The notes: generated by a model not told the origin, from the letters alone. Counted from the stretch's first letter, positions 36,179 through 48,105 are shown. The stretch: 64,000 nt of DNA from Neorhizobium vignae (GCF_000732195.1 NZ_JNNU01000007.1:62001-126000), one strand, 5' to 3'. Program-made: numbers and translations.

Positions 36179-38791
36179 ATGACGAAGTTGCAGCAGAGCG
36201 GCAACTACGAGGCGCCCCTGGTGGAAAAAGGGACGCGTGGCGGCACCATCATCCGGATTGTTCTCCTGGCGCTCGTTCTCTGTGGCGTGGCCGCCGGATT
36301 CGTGCTGTTTCAGCATGCGCTCGACAATGAACTGGTGCTCGGCCTGCTCGGCATTCTCGCCATGGTCGGCATCTTCTTCCTGGTGTCGTCGATCATCGGC
36401 CTCGTCGAGGTCATGCCGCAGTCGCGTTCCGACGAACTGGCCCGCGGTTTCCTCGCCAATCATCCCGACGGCATTCTGATCACCGACGCCAAGGGCCGCA
36501 TTCTCTACGCCAATGCCGCCTATGGCCGGATGACCGGCGCGACCAAGGCGAGCAACGTGCAGTCGCTCGAAGCGCTTCTGTCCAAGACCCGCGAATCGAC
36601 CGAGGCGCTTTACAGGTTGACGACGGCTCTGCGCGAAGGCCGCGAAGGCCATGAGGAGTTCCGGCTTCTCCAGCCGATCGGACGGACGACCGGCAACGGT
36701 TCCGGTGCCCACTGGTACCGTCTCAAGGCTCGGCTGCTGACGCCCGCCGACAGCCGCAAGGGTCAGCTCGACATCTGGCAGATCACCGACATCACCTCGG
36801 AACGCGACGACCAGGAACGGTTCTTCCGCGAACTGCAGAACGCCATCGACTATCTCGACCATGCGCCCGTCGGTTTCTTCTCTGCCGGCAAGAAGGGTGA
36901 AATCTTCTACCTGAACGCCACGCTTGCCGAATGGCTCGGCATCGACCTGACCAAGTTCGTGCCGCGCTCGGTGACGATCGCCGATCTCGTGGCCGGCGAG
37001 GGCATGGCGCTGATCCAGTCGGTGCAGGCCGCGCCCGGTCTGAAGCGCACCGAGACCCTCGATCTCGATCTGCGCCGCACCAATGGCCAGAGCCTGCCCG
37101 TGCGCCTGGTGCACAATGTCAGCGCCACCCGCGACGGCGCGCCGGGCGAAAGCCGCACCATCGTGCTGGCGCGGCCGAAGGGCGGCGAGGGCGACCAGTC
37201 CGCCTCCGCGATGCGCTTCACGCGTTTCTTCAACAATACGCCGATGGCGATCGCCTCCGTCGATGGCGAAGGGAGAATCCTGCGCATCAACGCGCCGTTC
37301 CTCAAGCTGTTTGCCGGCGTCGTTTCCCGCGACGACGTGGATAACGGCATCGAACTCGACCGCATCGTGCACGACAATTCCCGCCAGCATCTGATGCAGG
37401 CGATCGCCGCCGCCAAGGATGGGCAGGGGGATATCGCCCCGATCGATTCGCGCCATCCCGGCGACGAGAACCGCTACGTGCGATTCTACGTGAACGCCGT
37501 GATCGACGAGAGCGACGAGGCGCCGGAAGAGGCCGCGATCGTCTATGCCGTCGAGACGACGGAACAGAAGGCGCTCGAAACCCAGATGGCCCAGACCCAG
37601 AAGCTCAATGCGGTGGGCACGCTGGCGGGCGGTATCGCCCACGACTTCAACAACGTCCTCACCGCGATCCTTCTGTCCTCCGACCATCTCCTGCTGCAGG
37701 CGCGCCCCTCCGACGCGAGCTTCGCCGACCTGATGGAGATCAAGCGCAACGCCAACCGCGCCGCCGTGCTGGTGCGCCAGCTGCTCGCCTTCTCGCGCAA
37801 GCAGACCATGCGGCCGGCAGTGCTGAACCTCACCGACGTCGTCGGCGATCTGCGTATGCTGGTCGACCGGTTGATCTCCGGCACCAATGTGAAGCTCGAA
37901 GTGGATTACGGCCGCGATATCTGGCCGGTGCGCACCGATCTGTCGCAATTCGAGCAGGTGCTGATCAACCTCTGCGTCAACGCGCGCGATGCCATGCCTC
38001 AGGGCGGCACGATCCTGATCAAGACCCGCAACGTATCCGCCGAAGATGCGGGCGGTTTCCACCAGGCGGATCTGCCGGCCGAAGATTTCGTCATGATCGA
38101 GGTTTCCGACACCGGCACGGGCATCTCGCCCGAAATCATGGACAAGATCTTCGAGCCGTTCTTCACCACCAAGGAAGTGGGCAAGGGGACCGGCCTCGGC
38201 CTCTCGATGGTCTATGGCATCGTCAAGCAGTCGGGCGGCTATATCTATCCCGAATCGGAAGTGGGACGCGGTACGAGTTTCCGCATATTCCTCCCACGCC
38301 ACATTCCCGAAACGCCGGTCGTCGTTCAGGGCGCTCCCGCGCCCGGGGCGCAGGCGCAGCCGGCGGCTCTCGCGCCCGTCTTGTCGACGCCTGCATCCGA
38401 CGACCTCGACCTCACCGGAAAGTCGGCGGTCGTCCTGCTCGTCGAGGACGAGGAGGCCGTTCGTCGCGGCGGCAAGCGCATGCTCGAGACTCGCGGCTAT
38501 ACCGTGCACGAGGCGGGCTCCGGCACCGAGGCCCTCGACATCATGGAAGAGCTGCAGGGCAAGGTGGATATCGTCGTCTCCGACGTCGTCATGCCGGAAA
38601 TGGACGGCCCAACGCTTTTGACGGAACTGCGCAAGATCTATCCGGACATGAAGTTCATCTTCGTTTCGGGCTATGCCGAGGATGCGTTTGCCCGCAACCT
38701 GCCGGCCGACGCGAAGTTCGGCTTCCTGCCGAAGCCCTTCTCGCTGAAGCAGCTTGCCGTCGCGGTCCGGGAAATGCTCGATTCGGAGTGA
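36179..38791 (+). CDS. cckA: Hybrid sensor histidine kinase CckA
   Basis: Cell-cycle kinase that, through ChpT, controls CtrA. 870 residues. Two membrane segments lie at about 24-46 and 53-76, then PAS domains (about 90-200, 220-330 and 345-460). The dimerisation helix has the phospho-accepting H488 in [15 protein letters not shown], followed by the ATPase domain ([34 protein letters not shown]). The C-terminal receiver domain has phospho-acceptor D802 in [16 protein letters not shown] 36179 has GAGGAA upstream. Domain order and the HDFNN box are those of CckA. Confidence 0.95.
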   Translation: MTKLQQSGNYEAPLVEKGTRGGTIIRIVLLALVLCGVAAGFVLFQHALDNELVLGLLGILAMVGIFFLVSSIIGLVEVMPQSRSDELARGFLANHPDGILITDAKGRILYANAAYGRMTGATKASNVQSLEALLSKTRESTEALYRLTTALREGREGHEEFRLLQPIGRTTGNGSGAHWYRLKARLLTPADSRKGQLDIWQITDITSERDDQERFFRELQNAIDYLDHAPVGFFSAGKKGEIFYLNATLAEWLGIDLTKFVPRSVTIADLVAGEGMALIQSVQAAPGLKRTETLDLDLRRTNGQSLPVRLVHNVSATRDGAPGESRTIVLARPKGGEGDQSASAMRFTRFFNNTPMAIASVDGEGRILRINAPFLKLFAGVVSRDDVDNGIELDRIVHDNSRQHLMQAIAAAKDGQGDIAPIDSRHPGDENRYVRFYVNAVIDESDEAPEEAAIVYAVETTEQKALETQMAQTQKLNAVGTLAGGIAHDFNNVLTAILLSSDHLLLQARPSDASFADLMEIKRNANRAAVLVRQLLAFSRKQTMRPAVLNLTDVVGDLRMLVDRLISGTNVKLEVDYGRDIWPVRTDLSQFEQVLINLCVNARDAMPQGGTILIKTRNVSAEDAGGFHQADLPAEDFVMIEVSDTGTGISPEIMDKIFEPFFTTKEVGKGTGLGLSMVYGIVKQSGGYIYPESEVGRGTSFRIFLPRHIPETPVVVQGAPAPGAQAQPAALAPVLSTPASDDLDLTGKSAVVLLVEDEEAVRRGGKRMLETRGYTVHEAGSGTEALDIMEELQGKVDIVVSDVVMPEMDGPTLLTELRKIYPDMKFIFVSGYAEDAFARNLPADAKFGFLPKPFSLKQLAVAVREMLDSE

Positions 38792-38950
38792 GAATCGGAA
38801 GGTCGCTCATAAATATCGCGCCGTCGCGATTCGCCCGGCGACCGCGGAGCCGCATTGATTTCAAACGCGAATTTTCCACACCCGGCAAGGGGTGAACATT
38901 TTAAGAACGAAATCGGAATATCTATTTCGACTCAATTGCTTGCCTGGCTC

Positions 38951-38967
38951 TTGCCAAATGAGAACAA
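38951..38967 (+). promoter_or_regulatory. LexA (SOS) box of recA
   Basis: TTGCCAAATGAGAACAA fits the rhizobial SOS consensus TTG-N11-CAA exactly and lies 70 bases before the recA ATG. LexA repression of recA is expected. Confidence 0.75.
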
Positions 38968-39036
38968 AATAGGTACATCACCTTTATCGGCAGCTTCATT
39001 GCTTGCGCGGCGGCAATAACCTAAAGGTGGGACCAG

Positions 39037-40125
<1,089 letters not shown>

Positions 40126-40168
40126 GCCTCCCGCTGCACTCGGAGTTTTCTCCGGCTGATTGCTTTTG

Positions 40169-40205
40169 AACCGGCCGCGCATGGAAAGATGTGCGGCCGG
40201 TTTCT
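40169..40205 (+). terminator. Intrinsic terminator of recA
   Basis: AACCGGCCGC (40169-40178) pairs with GCGGCCGGTT (about 40193-40202), followed by TTCT. The loop is about 14 bases. Confidence 0.75.
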
Positions 40206-40309
40206 CGTTCGGTTAGGCGGTCGGGCGGCTGGACAGTTGGGGGTGTGGGCGATACAAGCCTTTGGTTTTCGAATAATAGGACCGCATCCGGCGGTAAAAA
40301 GGGCGTAGC

Positions 40310-42970
40310 ATGAGCGGCGTGAATGAAATCCGGTCGACCTTCCTCGACTATTTCCGAAAGAACGGGCACGAGGTCGTCTCCTCAAGCCCGCTGGTGCCGC
40401 GCAACGATCCGACGCTGATGTTCACCAATGCCGGCATGGTGCAGTTCAAGAACGTGTTCACCGGCCTTGAAAAACGGCCCTATACGACCGCGACGACGGC
40501 GCAGAAATGCGTTCGCGCGGGCGGCAAGCACAACGACCTCGACAATGTCGGATATACCGCTCGCCACCACACCTTCTTCGAGATGCTCGGCAACTTCTCC
40601 TTCGGCGACTATTTCAAGGAACGCGCCATCGAGCTTGCCTGGAACCTGATCACCAAGGAATTCGGTCTCGACGCCAAGCGTCTCCTGGTGACCGTCTACC
40701 ATACCGACGACGAGGCTTTCGACCTCTGGAAGAAGATCGCCGGTCTTTCGGACGACAGGATCATCCGCATTCCGACCAGCGACAATTTCTGGGCGATGGG
40801 TGATACCGGTCCCTGCGGTCCGTGCTCGGAAATCTTCTATGACCATGGCGATCATATCTGGGGCGGCCCTCCCGGTTCGCCGGAAGAGGATGGCGATCGG
40901 TTCATCGAGATCTGGAACCTCGTCTTCATGCAGTATGAGCAGGTGACGAAGGACGAGCGCATCGACCTGCCGCGCCCGTCGATCGACACCGGCATGGGCC
41001 TTGAGCGTGTTGCGGCCGTCCTGCAGGGTCAGCACGACAATTACGATATCGACCTGTTCCGGGCGCTGATCTCGGCCTCGGAAGAAGCGACCGGCGTCAA
41101 GGCGGAAGGCGAGCATCGCGGCAGCCACCGCGTCATCGCCGACCACCTGCGATCCTCCGCGTTCCTGATCGCCGACGGCGTCCTGCCCTCGAACGAAGGC
41201 CGCGGCTACGTGCTCCGCCGCATCATGCGCCGCGCCATGCGCCATGCGCAGCTTCTCGGCGCCCGCGATCCGCTGCTCTGGAAACTGCTGCCGGCGCTCA
41301 TCCAGCAGATGGGCCGCGCCTATCCGGAACTGGTCCGCGCCGAATCCCTGATTTCGGAAACGCTGAAGCTCGAGGAAAACCGGTTCCGCAAGACGCTGGA
41401 GCGCGGGCTTTCGTTGCTCTCCGATGCGACCAACACGCTTCACAAGGGCGATATGCTGGATGGCGAGACCGCCTTCAAGCTCTACGACACCTATGGCTTC
41501 CCGCTCGACCTGACCCAGGATGCCTTGCGCGCCCGCGAAATCGGCGTCGATATTTCCGGTTTCACCGACGCCATGCAGCGCCAGAAGGCGGAAGCCCGCT
41601 CGCACTGGACCGGTTCCGGCGACAAGGCGACGGAAACGATCTGGTTCGAGCTCAAGGAAAAGCACGGCGCGACCGAATTCCTCGGCTACGACACGGAAAC
41701 CGCTGAAGGCGTGGTGCAGGCGATCGTGCGCGACGGCAAGGCGGTCGACAGTGCATCGGCCGGCGAGCAGGTGCAGGTCGTCGTCAACCAGACGCCTTTC
41801 TACGGTGAATCCGGCGGTCAGATGGGCGATACCGGGGTGATCTCGACGGACAATGCCAAGCTGAATGTCTCGGATACCCAGAAGAAGGGCGAGGGTGTAT
41901 TCGTCCACGTCACAACCGTCGCCGAGGGTACGTTGAAGGTTGGTGATGCCGCAGCGCTGACGGTCGATCACGAGCGTCGCTCGCGCCTGCGTTCCAACCA
42001 TTCTGCTACCCATCTGCTGCATGAGGCGCTTCGTGAAGTGCTCGGCACCCACGTGGCCCAGAAGGGCTCGCTTGTCGCGCCCGAGCGCCTGCGTTTCGAC
42101 GTCTCGCATCCGAAGCCGATGTCGGCCGAGGAATTGCAGAAGGTCGAGGACATGGCGAACGCCATCATCCTCCAGAATTCGCCGGTCACGACCCGACTGA
42201 TGAGCGTCGACGACGCGATCGCGGAGGGCGCCATGGCGCTGTTCGGCGAAAAATACGGCGACGAAGTTCGCGTCGTTGCGATGGGCAAGGCGATCGAAGG
42301 CCCCAAGGCCGGCAAGCCCTATTCGGTCGAACTCTGCGGCGGCACGCATGTCAACGCGACCGGTGATATCGGCTTGGTCCGCGTTCTCGGCGAAAGCGCA
42401 GTCGGTGCGGGCGTTCGTCGTGTCGAGGCGGTGACGGGGGAGGCTGCACGGGCTTATCTCGCCGAACAGGACGAGCGGGTGAAGACGCTCGCAGGCGCCT
42501 TGAAGGTGCAGCCGGCGGAATTGGTTTCGCGCGTCGAAGCGCTGATCGACGAGCGCCGCAAGCTCGAGAAGGAACTGGCGGAGGCCAGGCGCAGGCTTGC
42601 GATGGGCGGCGGGCAGGGCGGTTCTGCCGGTGATTTCAAGGAGATCGGCGGCATCAAGTTCATGGGCAAGGCGCTCAACGGCGTCGATGCCAAGGACCTC
42701 AAGGGCCTGGCGGATGAAGGCAAGGCGAGCCTCGGCTCCGGCGTCGTCACCTTGATCGGTGTCTCGGAAGACGGCAAGGCAAGCGCCGTGGTTGCGGTGA
42801 CGCCTGACCTGGTTGACCGCTTCAGCGCCGTGGACCTGGTCCGCATCGCATCCGTGGCGCTCGGCGGCAAGGGCGGCGGCGGCCGTCCGGACATGGCCCA
42901 GGCCGGCGGACCCGATGGCGCCAAGGCGAGCGAGGCGCTCGACGCGGTGGCAGCCGCTCTCGGCGCCTGA
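40310..42970 (+). CDS. alaS: Alanyl-tRNA synthetase
   Basis: Charges tRNA-Ala. 886 residues, normal size. Domains in order: class II catalytic core (residues 1-250, with [20 protein letters not shown]), tRNA-recognition helices, editing domain with the zinc motifs [13 protein letters not shown] and [15 protein letters not shown], and the C-terminal C-Ala domain (RPDMAQAGG). ATG 40310 gives the usual [15 protein letters not shown] start. A terminator follows before ttcA. Confidence 0.98.
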   Translation: MSGVNEIRSTFLDYFRKNGHEVVSSSPLVPRNDPTLMFTNAGMVQFKNVFTGLEKRPYTTATTAQKCVRAGGKHNDLDNVGYTARHHTFFEMLGNFSFGDYFKERAIELAWNLITKEFGLDAKRLLVTVYHTDDEAFDLWKKIAGLSDDRIIRIPTSDNFWAMGDTGPCGPCSEIFYDHGDHIWGGPPGSPEEDGDRFIEIWNLVFMQYEQVTKDERIDLPRPSIDTGMGLERVAAVLQGQHDNYDIDLFRALISASEEATGVKAEGEHRGSHRVIADHLRSSAFLIADGVLPSNEGRGYVLRRIMRRAMRHAQLLGARDPLLWKLLPALIQQMGRAYPELVRAESLISETLKLEENRFRKTLERGLSLLSDATNTLHKGDMLDGETAFKLYDTYGFPLDLTQDALRAREIGVDISGFTDAMQRQKAEARSHWTGSGDKATETIWFELKEKHGATEFLGYDTETAEGVVQAIVRDGKAVDSASAGEQVQVVVNQTPFYGESGGQMGDTGVISTDNAKLNVSDTQKKGEGVFVHVTTVAEGTLKVGDAAALTVDHERRSRLRSNHSATHLLHEALREVLGTHVAQKGSLVAPERLRFDVSHPKPMSAEELQKVEDMANAIILQNSPVTTRLMSVDDAIAEGAMALFGEKYGDEVRVVAMGKAIEGPKAGKPYSVELCGGTHVNATGDIGLVRVLGESAVGAGVRRVEAVTGEAARAYLAEQDERVKTLAGALKVQPAELVSRVEALIDERRKLEKELAEARRRLAMGGGQGGSAGDFKEIGGIKFMGKALNGVDAKDLKGLADEGKASLGSGVVTLIGVSEDGKASAVVAVTPDLVDRFSAVDLVRIASVALGGKGGGGRPDMAQAGGPDGAKASEALDAVAAALGA

Positions 42971-42983
42971 CGTCAAACACCGG

Positions 42984-43004
42984 AAGCGGGCATTGCCCGC
43001 TTTT
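42984..43004 (+). terminator. Intrinsic terminator of alaS
   Basis: Stem AAGCGGGC (42984-42991) with GCCCGCTT (42995-43002), loop ATT, then TTTTC. Confidence 0.75.
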
Positions 43005-43023
43005 CGGTTTCAAAGGAAGACCA

Positions 43024-43890
43024 ATGGGCGTGACGGCCAAGATCGACGACGAGCTGGACGAGGTCGAAAGCGGCCTCGTGCCTGCGCTCTTTCGGGACGC
43101 GCCGAGTTCCGTCTCGTTCAACAAGCTGCGCAAGCGCCTGCTCCGGCAGGTCCGCCAGGCCTTCGATGATTTCGGCATGCTGAATGGCCAGAAGCGCTGG
43201 CTGGTCGGCTTGTCCGGCGGCAAGGATTCCTATTCGCTGCTCGCCGTGTTGCTCGACCTGCAATGGCGCGGCCTGCTGCCGGTCGAGCTAATTGCCTGCA
43301 ATCTTGATCAGGGCCAGCCGAATTTTCCGAAGCATATATTGCCGGAATACCTCGCCTCGATCGGCGTGAAGCACCGCATCGAATATCGCGATACCTATTC
43401 GATCGTGAAGGAAAAGGTGCCGGAGGGCGCCACCTATTGCTCGCTCTGTTCACGGCTTCGGCGCGGCAACCTTTACCGCATCGCCCGCGAAGAGGGCTGT
43501 GACGCCTTGGTGCTCGGCCACCACCGCGAAGATATCCTCGAGACCTTCTTCATGAATTTCTTCCACGGTGGCAGGCTTGCCGGCATGCCGGCCAAGCTGT
43601 TGAACGACGAAGGCGATGTGATGGTGCTGAGGCCGCTCGCCTATTGCGCCGAGGACGATCTGGCGAAATTTGCCGCCGCCATGCAGTTCCCGATCATCCC
43701 GTGTGATCTCTGCGGCTCGCAGGATGGCCTGCAGCGCAATGCGATGAAGGCGATGCTTGCCGATATCGAGACCCGCATGCCGGGCCGCAAGGATACGATG
43801 CTGCGCGCGCTCGCCCACGTGAACCCGTCGCACCTGCTCGATCCTAAACTCTTCGATTTCTCCGGCCTGCAAGCCGCTCAAAGCCTCTGA
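43024..43890 (+). CDS. ttcA: tRNA 2-thiocytidine(32) synthetase
   Basis: Thiolates cytidine 32 in several tRNAs using an Fe-S cluster. 288 residues. The PP-loop is SGGKDS at 64-69; the cluster cysteines are C139 and C142 ([11 protein letters not shown]), with a second pair C227/C230 ([10 protein letters not shown]). ATG 43024 follows AAAGGAAG. It is probably cotranscribed with the phosphatase gene 51 bases downstream. Confidence 0.95.
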   Translation: MGVTAKIDDELDEVESGLVPALFRDAPSSVSFNKLRKRLLRQVRQAFDDFGMLNGQKRWLVGLSGGKDSYSLLAVLLDLQWRGLLPVELIACNLDQGQPNFPKHILPEYLASIGVKHRIEYRDTYSIVKEKVPEGATYCSLCSRLRRGNLYRIAREEGCDALVLGHHREDILETFFMNFFHGGRLAGMPAKLLNDEGDVMVLRPLAYCAEDDLAKFAAAMQFPIIPCDLCGSQDGLQRNAMKAMLADIETRMPGRKDTMLRALAHVNPSHLLDPKLFDFSGLQAAQSL

Positions 43891-43941
43891 ATTCCTCTCG
43901 AACCCCGTCTTCCCGCACCAACTCCCCAAGAGACCGTTGTC

Positions 43942-44766
43942 ATGACCCTTCCGCTCGACATCACGAAGCTTGCCGATCTTCTGCGCCTTGCCGCCAAGGC
44001 CGAAATCCTGCCGCGTTTCCGGCGGCTCGGTAGCGGCGATGTACGTTCAAAGAGCGAGCCGTCCGACCTGGTGACGGAAGCCGACGAGGCCGCCGAGCGG
44101 ATGATCCGCCGCGAGCTGGAGGCCTTTGCGCCCGGTGCGCTCTTTGTCGGCGAGGAATCGGTGGCGGCGGATCCGTCGCTGCTCGCCAAACTCGCCGATG
44201 CGGAGTTCGCTGTGGTCGTCGATCCGGTCGACGGCACGTTCAATTTCGCCTCCGGTATCCCGGCCTTCGGCGTCATGGCCTCGGTCGTCTGGAAGGGTGA
44301 GACGGTCGCCGGGATCATCTACGATCCAATGGGCGACGACTGGGTGATGGCAGAAAGGGGCGCCGGCGCGTTCATGAGGCGGCCGGACGGCGAGGCGATC
44401 CGGCTTTCGGTCGCCGGAACCCGGCCGATCGAAGCCATGATCGGCATGGCGTCGCCTGGATATTTCTTCGGCGGTGAGCGGGAGCGGATCCTTGGCAATC
44501 TCGCCAAGGTCCGGTTCTTCGCCAACTATCGCTGCTCGGCCCATGAATACCGCACCTTTGCCGGCGGCCACGTGCAGTTCGTGCTCTACAACAAGCTGAT
44601 GCCCTGGGACCATCTGGCCGGCACGCTGATCGGCACGGAGGCGGGCGGTTACGTGGCGCGTTTCGACGGCTCTCCCTACATGCCGCACCATGTCGATGGA
44701 GGCCTGCTGCTCGCCACCGACAAGGAAAGCTGGCAGATGCTGCGCAACGAGATCATCGGCCACTGA
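43942..44766 (+). CDS. Inositol monophosphatase family protein
   Basis: A 274-residue Mg-dependent phosphatase. Metal-binding blocks are present: GEES near 71-74, DPVDGTFNFASG near 94-105 and WDHLAGTLIGTEAGG near the end. Members hydrolyse inositol phosphate, 3'-phosphoadenosine phosphate (CysQ) or histidinol phosphate (HisN); sequence alone does not decide. Context with ttcA gives no clear hint. A bidirectional terminator follows. Confidence 0.85.
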   Translation: MTLPLDITKLADLLRLAAKAEILPRFRRLGSGDVRSKSEPSDLVTEADEAAERMIRRELEAFAPGALFVGEESVAADPSLLAKLADAEFAVVVDPVDGTFNFASGIPAFGVMASVVWKGETVAGIIYDPMGDDWVMAERGAGAFMRRPDGEAIRLSVAGTRPIEAMIGMASPGYFFGGERERILGNLAKVRFFANYRCSAHEYRTFAGGHVQFVLYNKLMPWDHLAGTLIGTEAGGYVARFDGSPYMPHHVDGGLLLATDKESWQMLRNEIIGH

Positions 44767-44784
44767 AATAGCGGCCATCAAGAG

Positions 44785-44813
44785 AAAAGGCCGGATCGCT
44801 CCGGCCTTTTTCG
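44785..44813. terminator. Bidirectional intrinsic terminator
   Basis: Stem AAGGCCGGA (44787-44795) with TCCGGCCTT (44800-44808), loop TCGC, flanked by A's and T's, between convergent genes. Confidence 0.88.
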
Positions 44814-44827
44814 TTGAGGACTGTAGC

Positions 44828-46075
44828 TCAGATCTTCGGATTATGCGGCTGGAAGAGTTTTCCCTTCTCGCCGATCAGCACGAAGATCAGCCCGATGATC
44901 GAAACGGTGAAGAAACCTGCGACCAGGGGCAGGGCCGTACCGTCGAAGGCCTGGCCGATCGCGACGCCGATCAGCGCGCCGCCGACCGTGCTCATGAAGC
45001 CGAGTACGGCTGACGCCGTTCCGGCGACATGGCCGAGTGGCTCCATGGCGAGCGAATTGAAGTTCGAGCCGATCCAGCCGAACTGGAACATGGCAAGCCC
45101 GAAAAACACGATGAAGATCACGAGCGGCATGGGTTGAGGCCCGAAGATCTGCACGAGCATCCAAACGAACGTGATGCCGATAAAGCCAAACAGCGAGCCG
45201 TGCGAAAGGCGCCGCATGCCGAAACGCCCGACAAACCTGGCGTTCAGGAAGGACGCGGCAGACATGAACACCGCCACGCAGGCAAAGACCACCGGAAACC
45301 AGACGCCGACGTCGTAGATTCCGACATAAATCTGTTGGGCCGAATTGATGAAGCCGAACAGGGCGCCGAAGATGAATGTGCTGGCAATCGTGTAGCAGAG
45401 GGCGAGCCGATTGGTCAGAACGATCTGGAAGGCGTGCAGGATGGAGGAAATGGTGAAGGGACGCACATCGGCCGGATCGAGTGTTTCCGGAAGGCGTGCA
45501 TACATCCAGAAGCCGATGCAGAGCGAGGCGACGGCCATGAAAACGAAAATCAGGTGCCAGTTGCCGAACAGCATGATCACCTGGCCCGTGGCCGGCGCGA
45601 TGACCGGTACGACCATGAAGACCATCATGATCAGCGACATCACTTCCGCCATGGCGCGGCCACCGTATACGTCGCGCACGATCGAAATGGAAATCACCCG
45701 TGTTGCGGCCGCTCCGGCGCCCTGGATGAAGCGAAGGACCAGCAGCGTTCCGAATGATGGCGCGACGACGGCGCCGACCGCGCAGACGAAATAGAGGCCG
45801 AGCCCGAAGAGCATCGGGTTCCTGCGGCCGAAACGGTCGGAGATCGATCCATAGATGATCTGCGCGGCGCCGAGGCCAAAGAGATAGGCGGAGACTACAT
45901 ATTGCCGATGGTTCTCGTTGACGACGCCAAGCGATGCGCCGATCTCCTGCAGTCCGGGAAGCATGATGTCGATGGCAAGCGAATTGATGGCCATCAGCAT
46001 CGCCATCATCGCTATGAACTCGACCCGACCCATGCCGCGCAGGCGCGCCGGGGCCATTTGTGAAGGATTTGTCAC
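44828..46075 (-). CDS. Bcr/CflA family drug efflux transporter
   Basis: A 415-residue MFS transporter with about twelve membrane segments. The start MMAMLMAINSLAIDIMLPGLQEIGASLGV and the loop ISDRFGRRNPMLFGL mark the Bcr/CflA (DHA1) drug:proton antiporters. The start is GTG 46075, seven bases after AGGA; ATG 46057 is a possible alternative. It lies downstream of grxD on the same strand but is separated from it by a hairpin. Confidence 0.88.
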   Translation of the reverse strand: MTNPSQMAPARLRGMGRVEFIAMMAMLMAINSLAIDIMLPGLQEIGASLGVVNENHRQYVVSAYLFGLGAAQIIYGSISDRFGRRNPMLFGLGLYFVCAVGAVVAPSFGTLLVLRFIQGAGAAATRVISISIVRDVYGGRAMAEVMSLIMMVFMVVPVIAPATGQVIMLFGNWHLIFVFMAVASLCIGFWMYARLPETLDPADVRPFTISSILHAFQIVLTNRLALCYTIASTFIFGALFGFINSAQQIYVGIYDVGVWFPVVFACVAVFMSAASFLNARFVGRFGMRRLSHGSLFGFIGITFVWMLVQIFGPQPMPLVIFIVFFGLAMFQFGWIGSNFNSLAMEPLGHVAGTASAVLGFMSTVGGALIGVAIGQAFDGTALPLVAGFFTVSIIGLIFVLIGEKGKLFQPHNPKI

Positions 46076-46097
46076 AGCAGTTTCCTAAATAACGTGA

Positions 46098-46122
46098 AAG
46101 GCGCCGTTGGGAGCGGCGCCTT
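46098..46122 (-). terminator. Hairpin terminator after grxD
   Basis: Stem AAGGCGCCG (46098-46106) with CGGCGCCTT (46114-46122). On the minus strand only TTTC follows, so termination may be partial and allow read-through into the efflux gene. Confidence 0.6.
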
Positions 46123-46164
46123 GAAAATGTCTTCTAAAAATCCCGGACCTGAGCCCGGAAGATC

Positions 46165-46500
46165 TCAGGCCGCGCCGCGGACGCTGATGCCCTGTTCCTG
46201 CAGGTGAGTCTGCAGTTCGCCGGACTGGAACATCTCGCGGACGATATCGCAACCGCCGATGAATTCGCCCTTGACGTAAAGCTGCGGAATGGTCGGCCAG
46301 TTGGAATAGTCCTTGATGCCCTGGCGGATTTCCGCATCGGCGAGCACGTTCACACCCTTGTAGTCCAGGCCGAGATAGTCGAGAATCTGCACGACCTGGC
46401 CCGAGAAACCACACTGCGGGAACTGCGGGGTGCCCTTCATGAAGAGAACCACGTCATTGGTCTTCACTTCGTTGGCGATAAAATCGGTAATTCCGCTCAT
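46165..46500 (-). CDS. grxD: Monothiol glutaredoxin, Grx4 type
   Basis: Fe-S cluster carrier, 111 residues. The active site is CGFS at residues 30-33, preceded by FMKGTP and followed by [20 protein letters not shown], the glutathione-binding segment. Monothiol CGFS glutaredoxins bind a shared 2Fe-2S cluster with BolA proteins, and a bolA gene lies two genes upstream on the same strand. Confidence 0.96.
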   Translation of the reverse strand: MSGITDFIANEVKTNDVVLFMKGTPQFPQCGFSGQVVQILDYLGLDYKGVNVLADAEIRQGIKDYSNWPTIPQLYVKGEFIGGCDIVREMFQSGELQTHLQEQGISVRGAA

Positions 46501-46646
46501 GTCCTATCCTTTCACATGCGGTTTCAAGGGCCGCTGCGCTGCGTCATCTGCCTTAAATAGCAACGTGGCATCGGGAATTCCAGCGGAATAGTCCATCGGA
46601 AAGCGCTTATTGCCTCGCATGACTCCCATTTAACCCGTGGACACAA

Positions 46647-46676
46647 GTACATTGAGGTCACGGTACATTGAGGTCA
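46647..46676. repeat. Tandem 14-bp duplication
   Basis: GTACATTGAGGTCA occurs at 46647-46660 and again at 46663-46676, two bases apart. The second copy supplies the stop codon of the adjacent minus-strand small gene. Confidence 0.8.
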
Positions 46677-46922
46677 GCGGTTGCGCTGCTTGCTGCGGCT
46701 TGCCGTTGTGCGCCGGCGGCTCACCTGTTTCGTCGCCGGCTTCGCCGCGCGTCTGCTTGTGGTTTTGGTGCGTGAAGCCTTCTTGGCGAAACGTCCGGTC
46801 GTGGCCGAGCGGATTTGCCGCTTCTTGCGTTTGGCCGGCGTGCGGCCATGCGACTTGCCGAGAAGTTCCTTCAGGGCAGTCTCAACGAGGCCGGTCACGA
46901 TCTCCTTGATCAGGTCAGCCAT
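46674..46922 (-). CDS. Small basic protein of unknown function between bolA and grxD
   Basis: An 82-residue protein. Residues 1-22 form a short amphipathic helix (MADLIKEIVTGLVETALKEL). The rest is strongly basic and rich in Lys, Arg, Ser and Thr, like a histone H1 tail, with TTGRFAKKA. It may bind nucleic acid (inference from charge only). It starts 3 bases after the bolA stop, so it is in the bolA operon. I know no family name for it. Confidence 0.6.
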   Translation of the reverse strand: MADLIKEIVTGLVETALKELLGKSHGRTPAKRKKRQIRSATTGRFAKKASRTKTTSRRAAKPATKQVSRRRTTASRSKQRNR

Positions 46923-46925
46923 CGC

Positions 46926-47162
46926 TCACTCCGCCGGAGCCGAGGTCTGCAATGCCAGCGCATGGAGCACGCCGCCCATATTGCCCTTCAGAGCCTCGTA
47001 GACCATCTGGTGCTGCTGCACCCGGCTCTTTCCCCGGAACGCTTCCGCCACCACTTCCGCGGCATAGTGGTCGCCGTCGCCGGCAAGATCCCGGATGGTG
47101 ACCTTGGCACCGGGAATGCCGGCCTTAATCAGGTCTTCGATTTCACCGGGTCTCATAGCCAT
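46926..47162 (-). CDS. bolA: BolA family protein
   Basis: A 78-residue protein of the BolA/IbaG fold, with IEDLIKAGIPGAKVTIRDLAGDGDHYAAEVV, read in two parts, and the helix-turn region RVQQHQMVYEAL. The invariant histidine is in RVQQHQM. It works with monothiol glutaredoxin in iron sensing or Fe-S delivery. ATG 47162 begins MAMRPGEIED; an upstream in-frame start at 47222 is not supported. Confidence 0.93.
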   Translation of the reverse strand: MAMRPGEIEDLIKAGIPGAKVTIRDLAGDGDHYAAEVVAEAFRGKSRVQQHQMVYEALKGNMGGVLHALALQTSAPAE

Positions 47163-47269
47163 GACGTCATCCCTTTTCTCTCCGCGGGACTCAAAACCGC
47201 GGAACCTTTTGTCAGGATACACTGCCTCAAAGCTGCTCTCCGGTCAAAGCTGGATCGAAGAGCTCCGCC

Positions 47270-47953
47270 TCAATGGTGCAAGAATACGTGTTTCACCTTA
47301 TGGAGGCTGGCTTTGGCTCGGGTTCTGAGCGGTGGAAGATGCTGCGTGCGGGAGAAGCGGAAAAGCCAGATGGCACTCAGGGTCAGGATCATGAAACCGT
47401 AGGATTCAATGCTCTCCTCCATCACGACAATGTCGAAATGCTCGGCAAGCTGGCTGCAGGCGAGAACGGCGGCAACCAGACCCAACGGCCAGGAAAGGCG
47501 CGGATGAATGGCCCGCAGGATGCCGCCTCTGTGACGGTATTCGAACACGATGGTCGCAATCAGCAGGACGAGAACGGCAGCGCCGATAATAATCGGCAGC
47601 CATGTCTTCGACACACAATAAACTGTCATACTTCCACGGCATACTGGCATCTCGCGCATGAAGAAGACGACGGAGATGCAGGCCGTCGTGATTGCGACGA
47701 AACGCGCAAGTATCCTCGTCCCCAAGGCCGCCATCACGGCAAAGAGGGCGGTGATGGCAAGCGATGCAGACTGAAGGTCTTCGATGGGGCCATCCTCATC
47801 GAAGATGTCGTGGGTGGTCATCCCCATCTTCGAAAAAATCATCCAGGCCAGAACGTTCAGGCAAAGGGTGATGATCAGTGCATCGAGCCAGATGCGCCTG
47901 TAGTGCCAGGTCGGGCCCGATGACCTCAACCAGGTCAAAATCGGCATAAGCAT
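47270..47953 (-). CDS. Polytopic membrane protein of unknown function
   Basis: A 227-residue protein with about six hydrophobic segments (near 24-42, 65-83, 86-100, 118-137, 153-170 and 182-198) and a basic C-terminus. An extracytoplasmic-looking loop has two cysteines (EMPVCRGSMTVYC). I do not recognise the family. It lies between purL and bolA on the same strand; ATG 47947 is two codons into the chosen start. Confidence 0.6.
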   Translation of the reverse strand: MLMPILTWLRSSGPTWHYRRIWLDALIITLCLNVLAWMIFSKMGMTTHDIFDEDGPIEDLQSASLAITALFAVMAALGTRILARFVAITTACISVVFFMREMPVCRGSMTVYCVSKTWLPIIIGAAVLVLLIATIVFEYRHRGGILRAIHPRLSWPLGLVAAVLACSQLAEHFDIVVMEESIESYGFMILTLSAIWLFRFSRTQHLPPLRTRAKASLHKVKHVFLHH

Positions 47954-48105
47954 TTTTGCGCGCTTACTTCCTATGTCAGAAAACAGCGATGCTTACCCGG
48001 ACAGCCCGAGTCCATCAATCCCTTGCGCTTCACGTTTGTTCACGCGTGCAGATAAACCGCGATCCCTCGACCGCGGCAAATCGCCCGATGCGTTTGGGCC
48101 GGGTA

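Noticed and set aside
36143..38509. A 788-codon open frame on the minus strand across cckA
   Set aside because: It is the antisense of a well-supported kinase gene, an effect of high GC at third codon positions; the translation has no domain.
40382..42976. An 864-codon minus-strand open frame across alaS
   Set aside because: Antisense shadow of alaS with Arg/Asp/Leu-rich, domainless translation.
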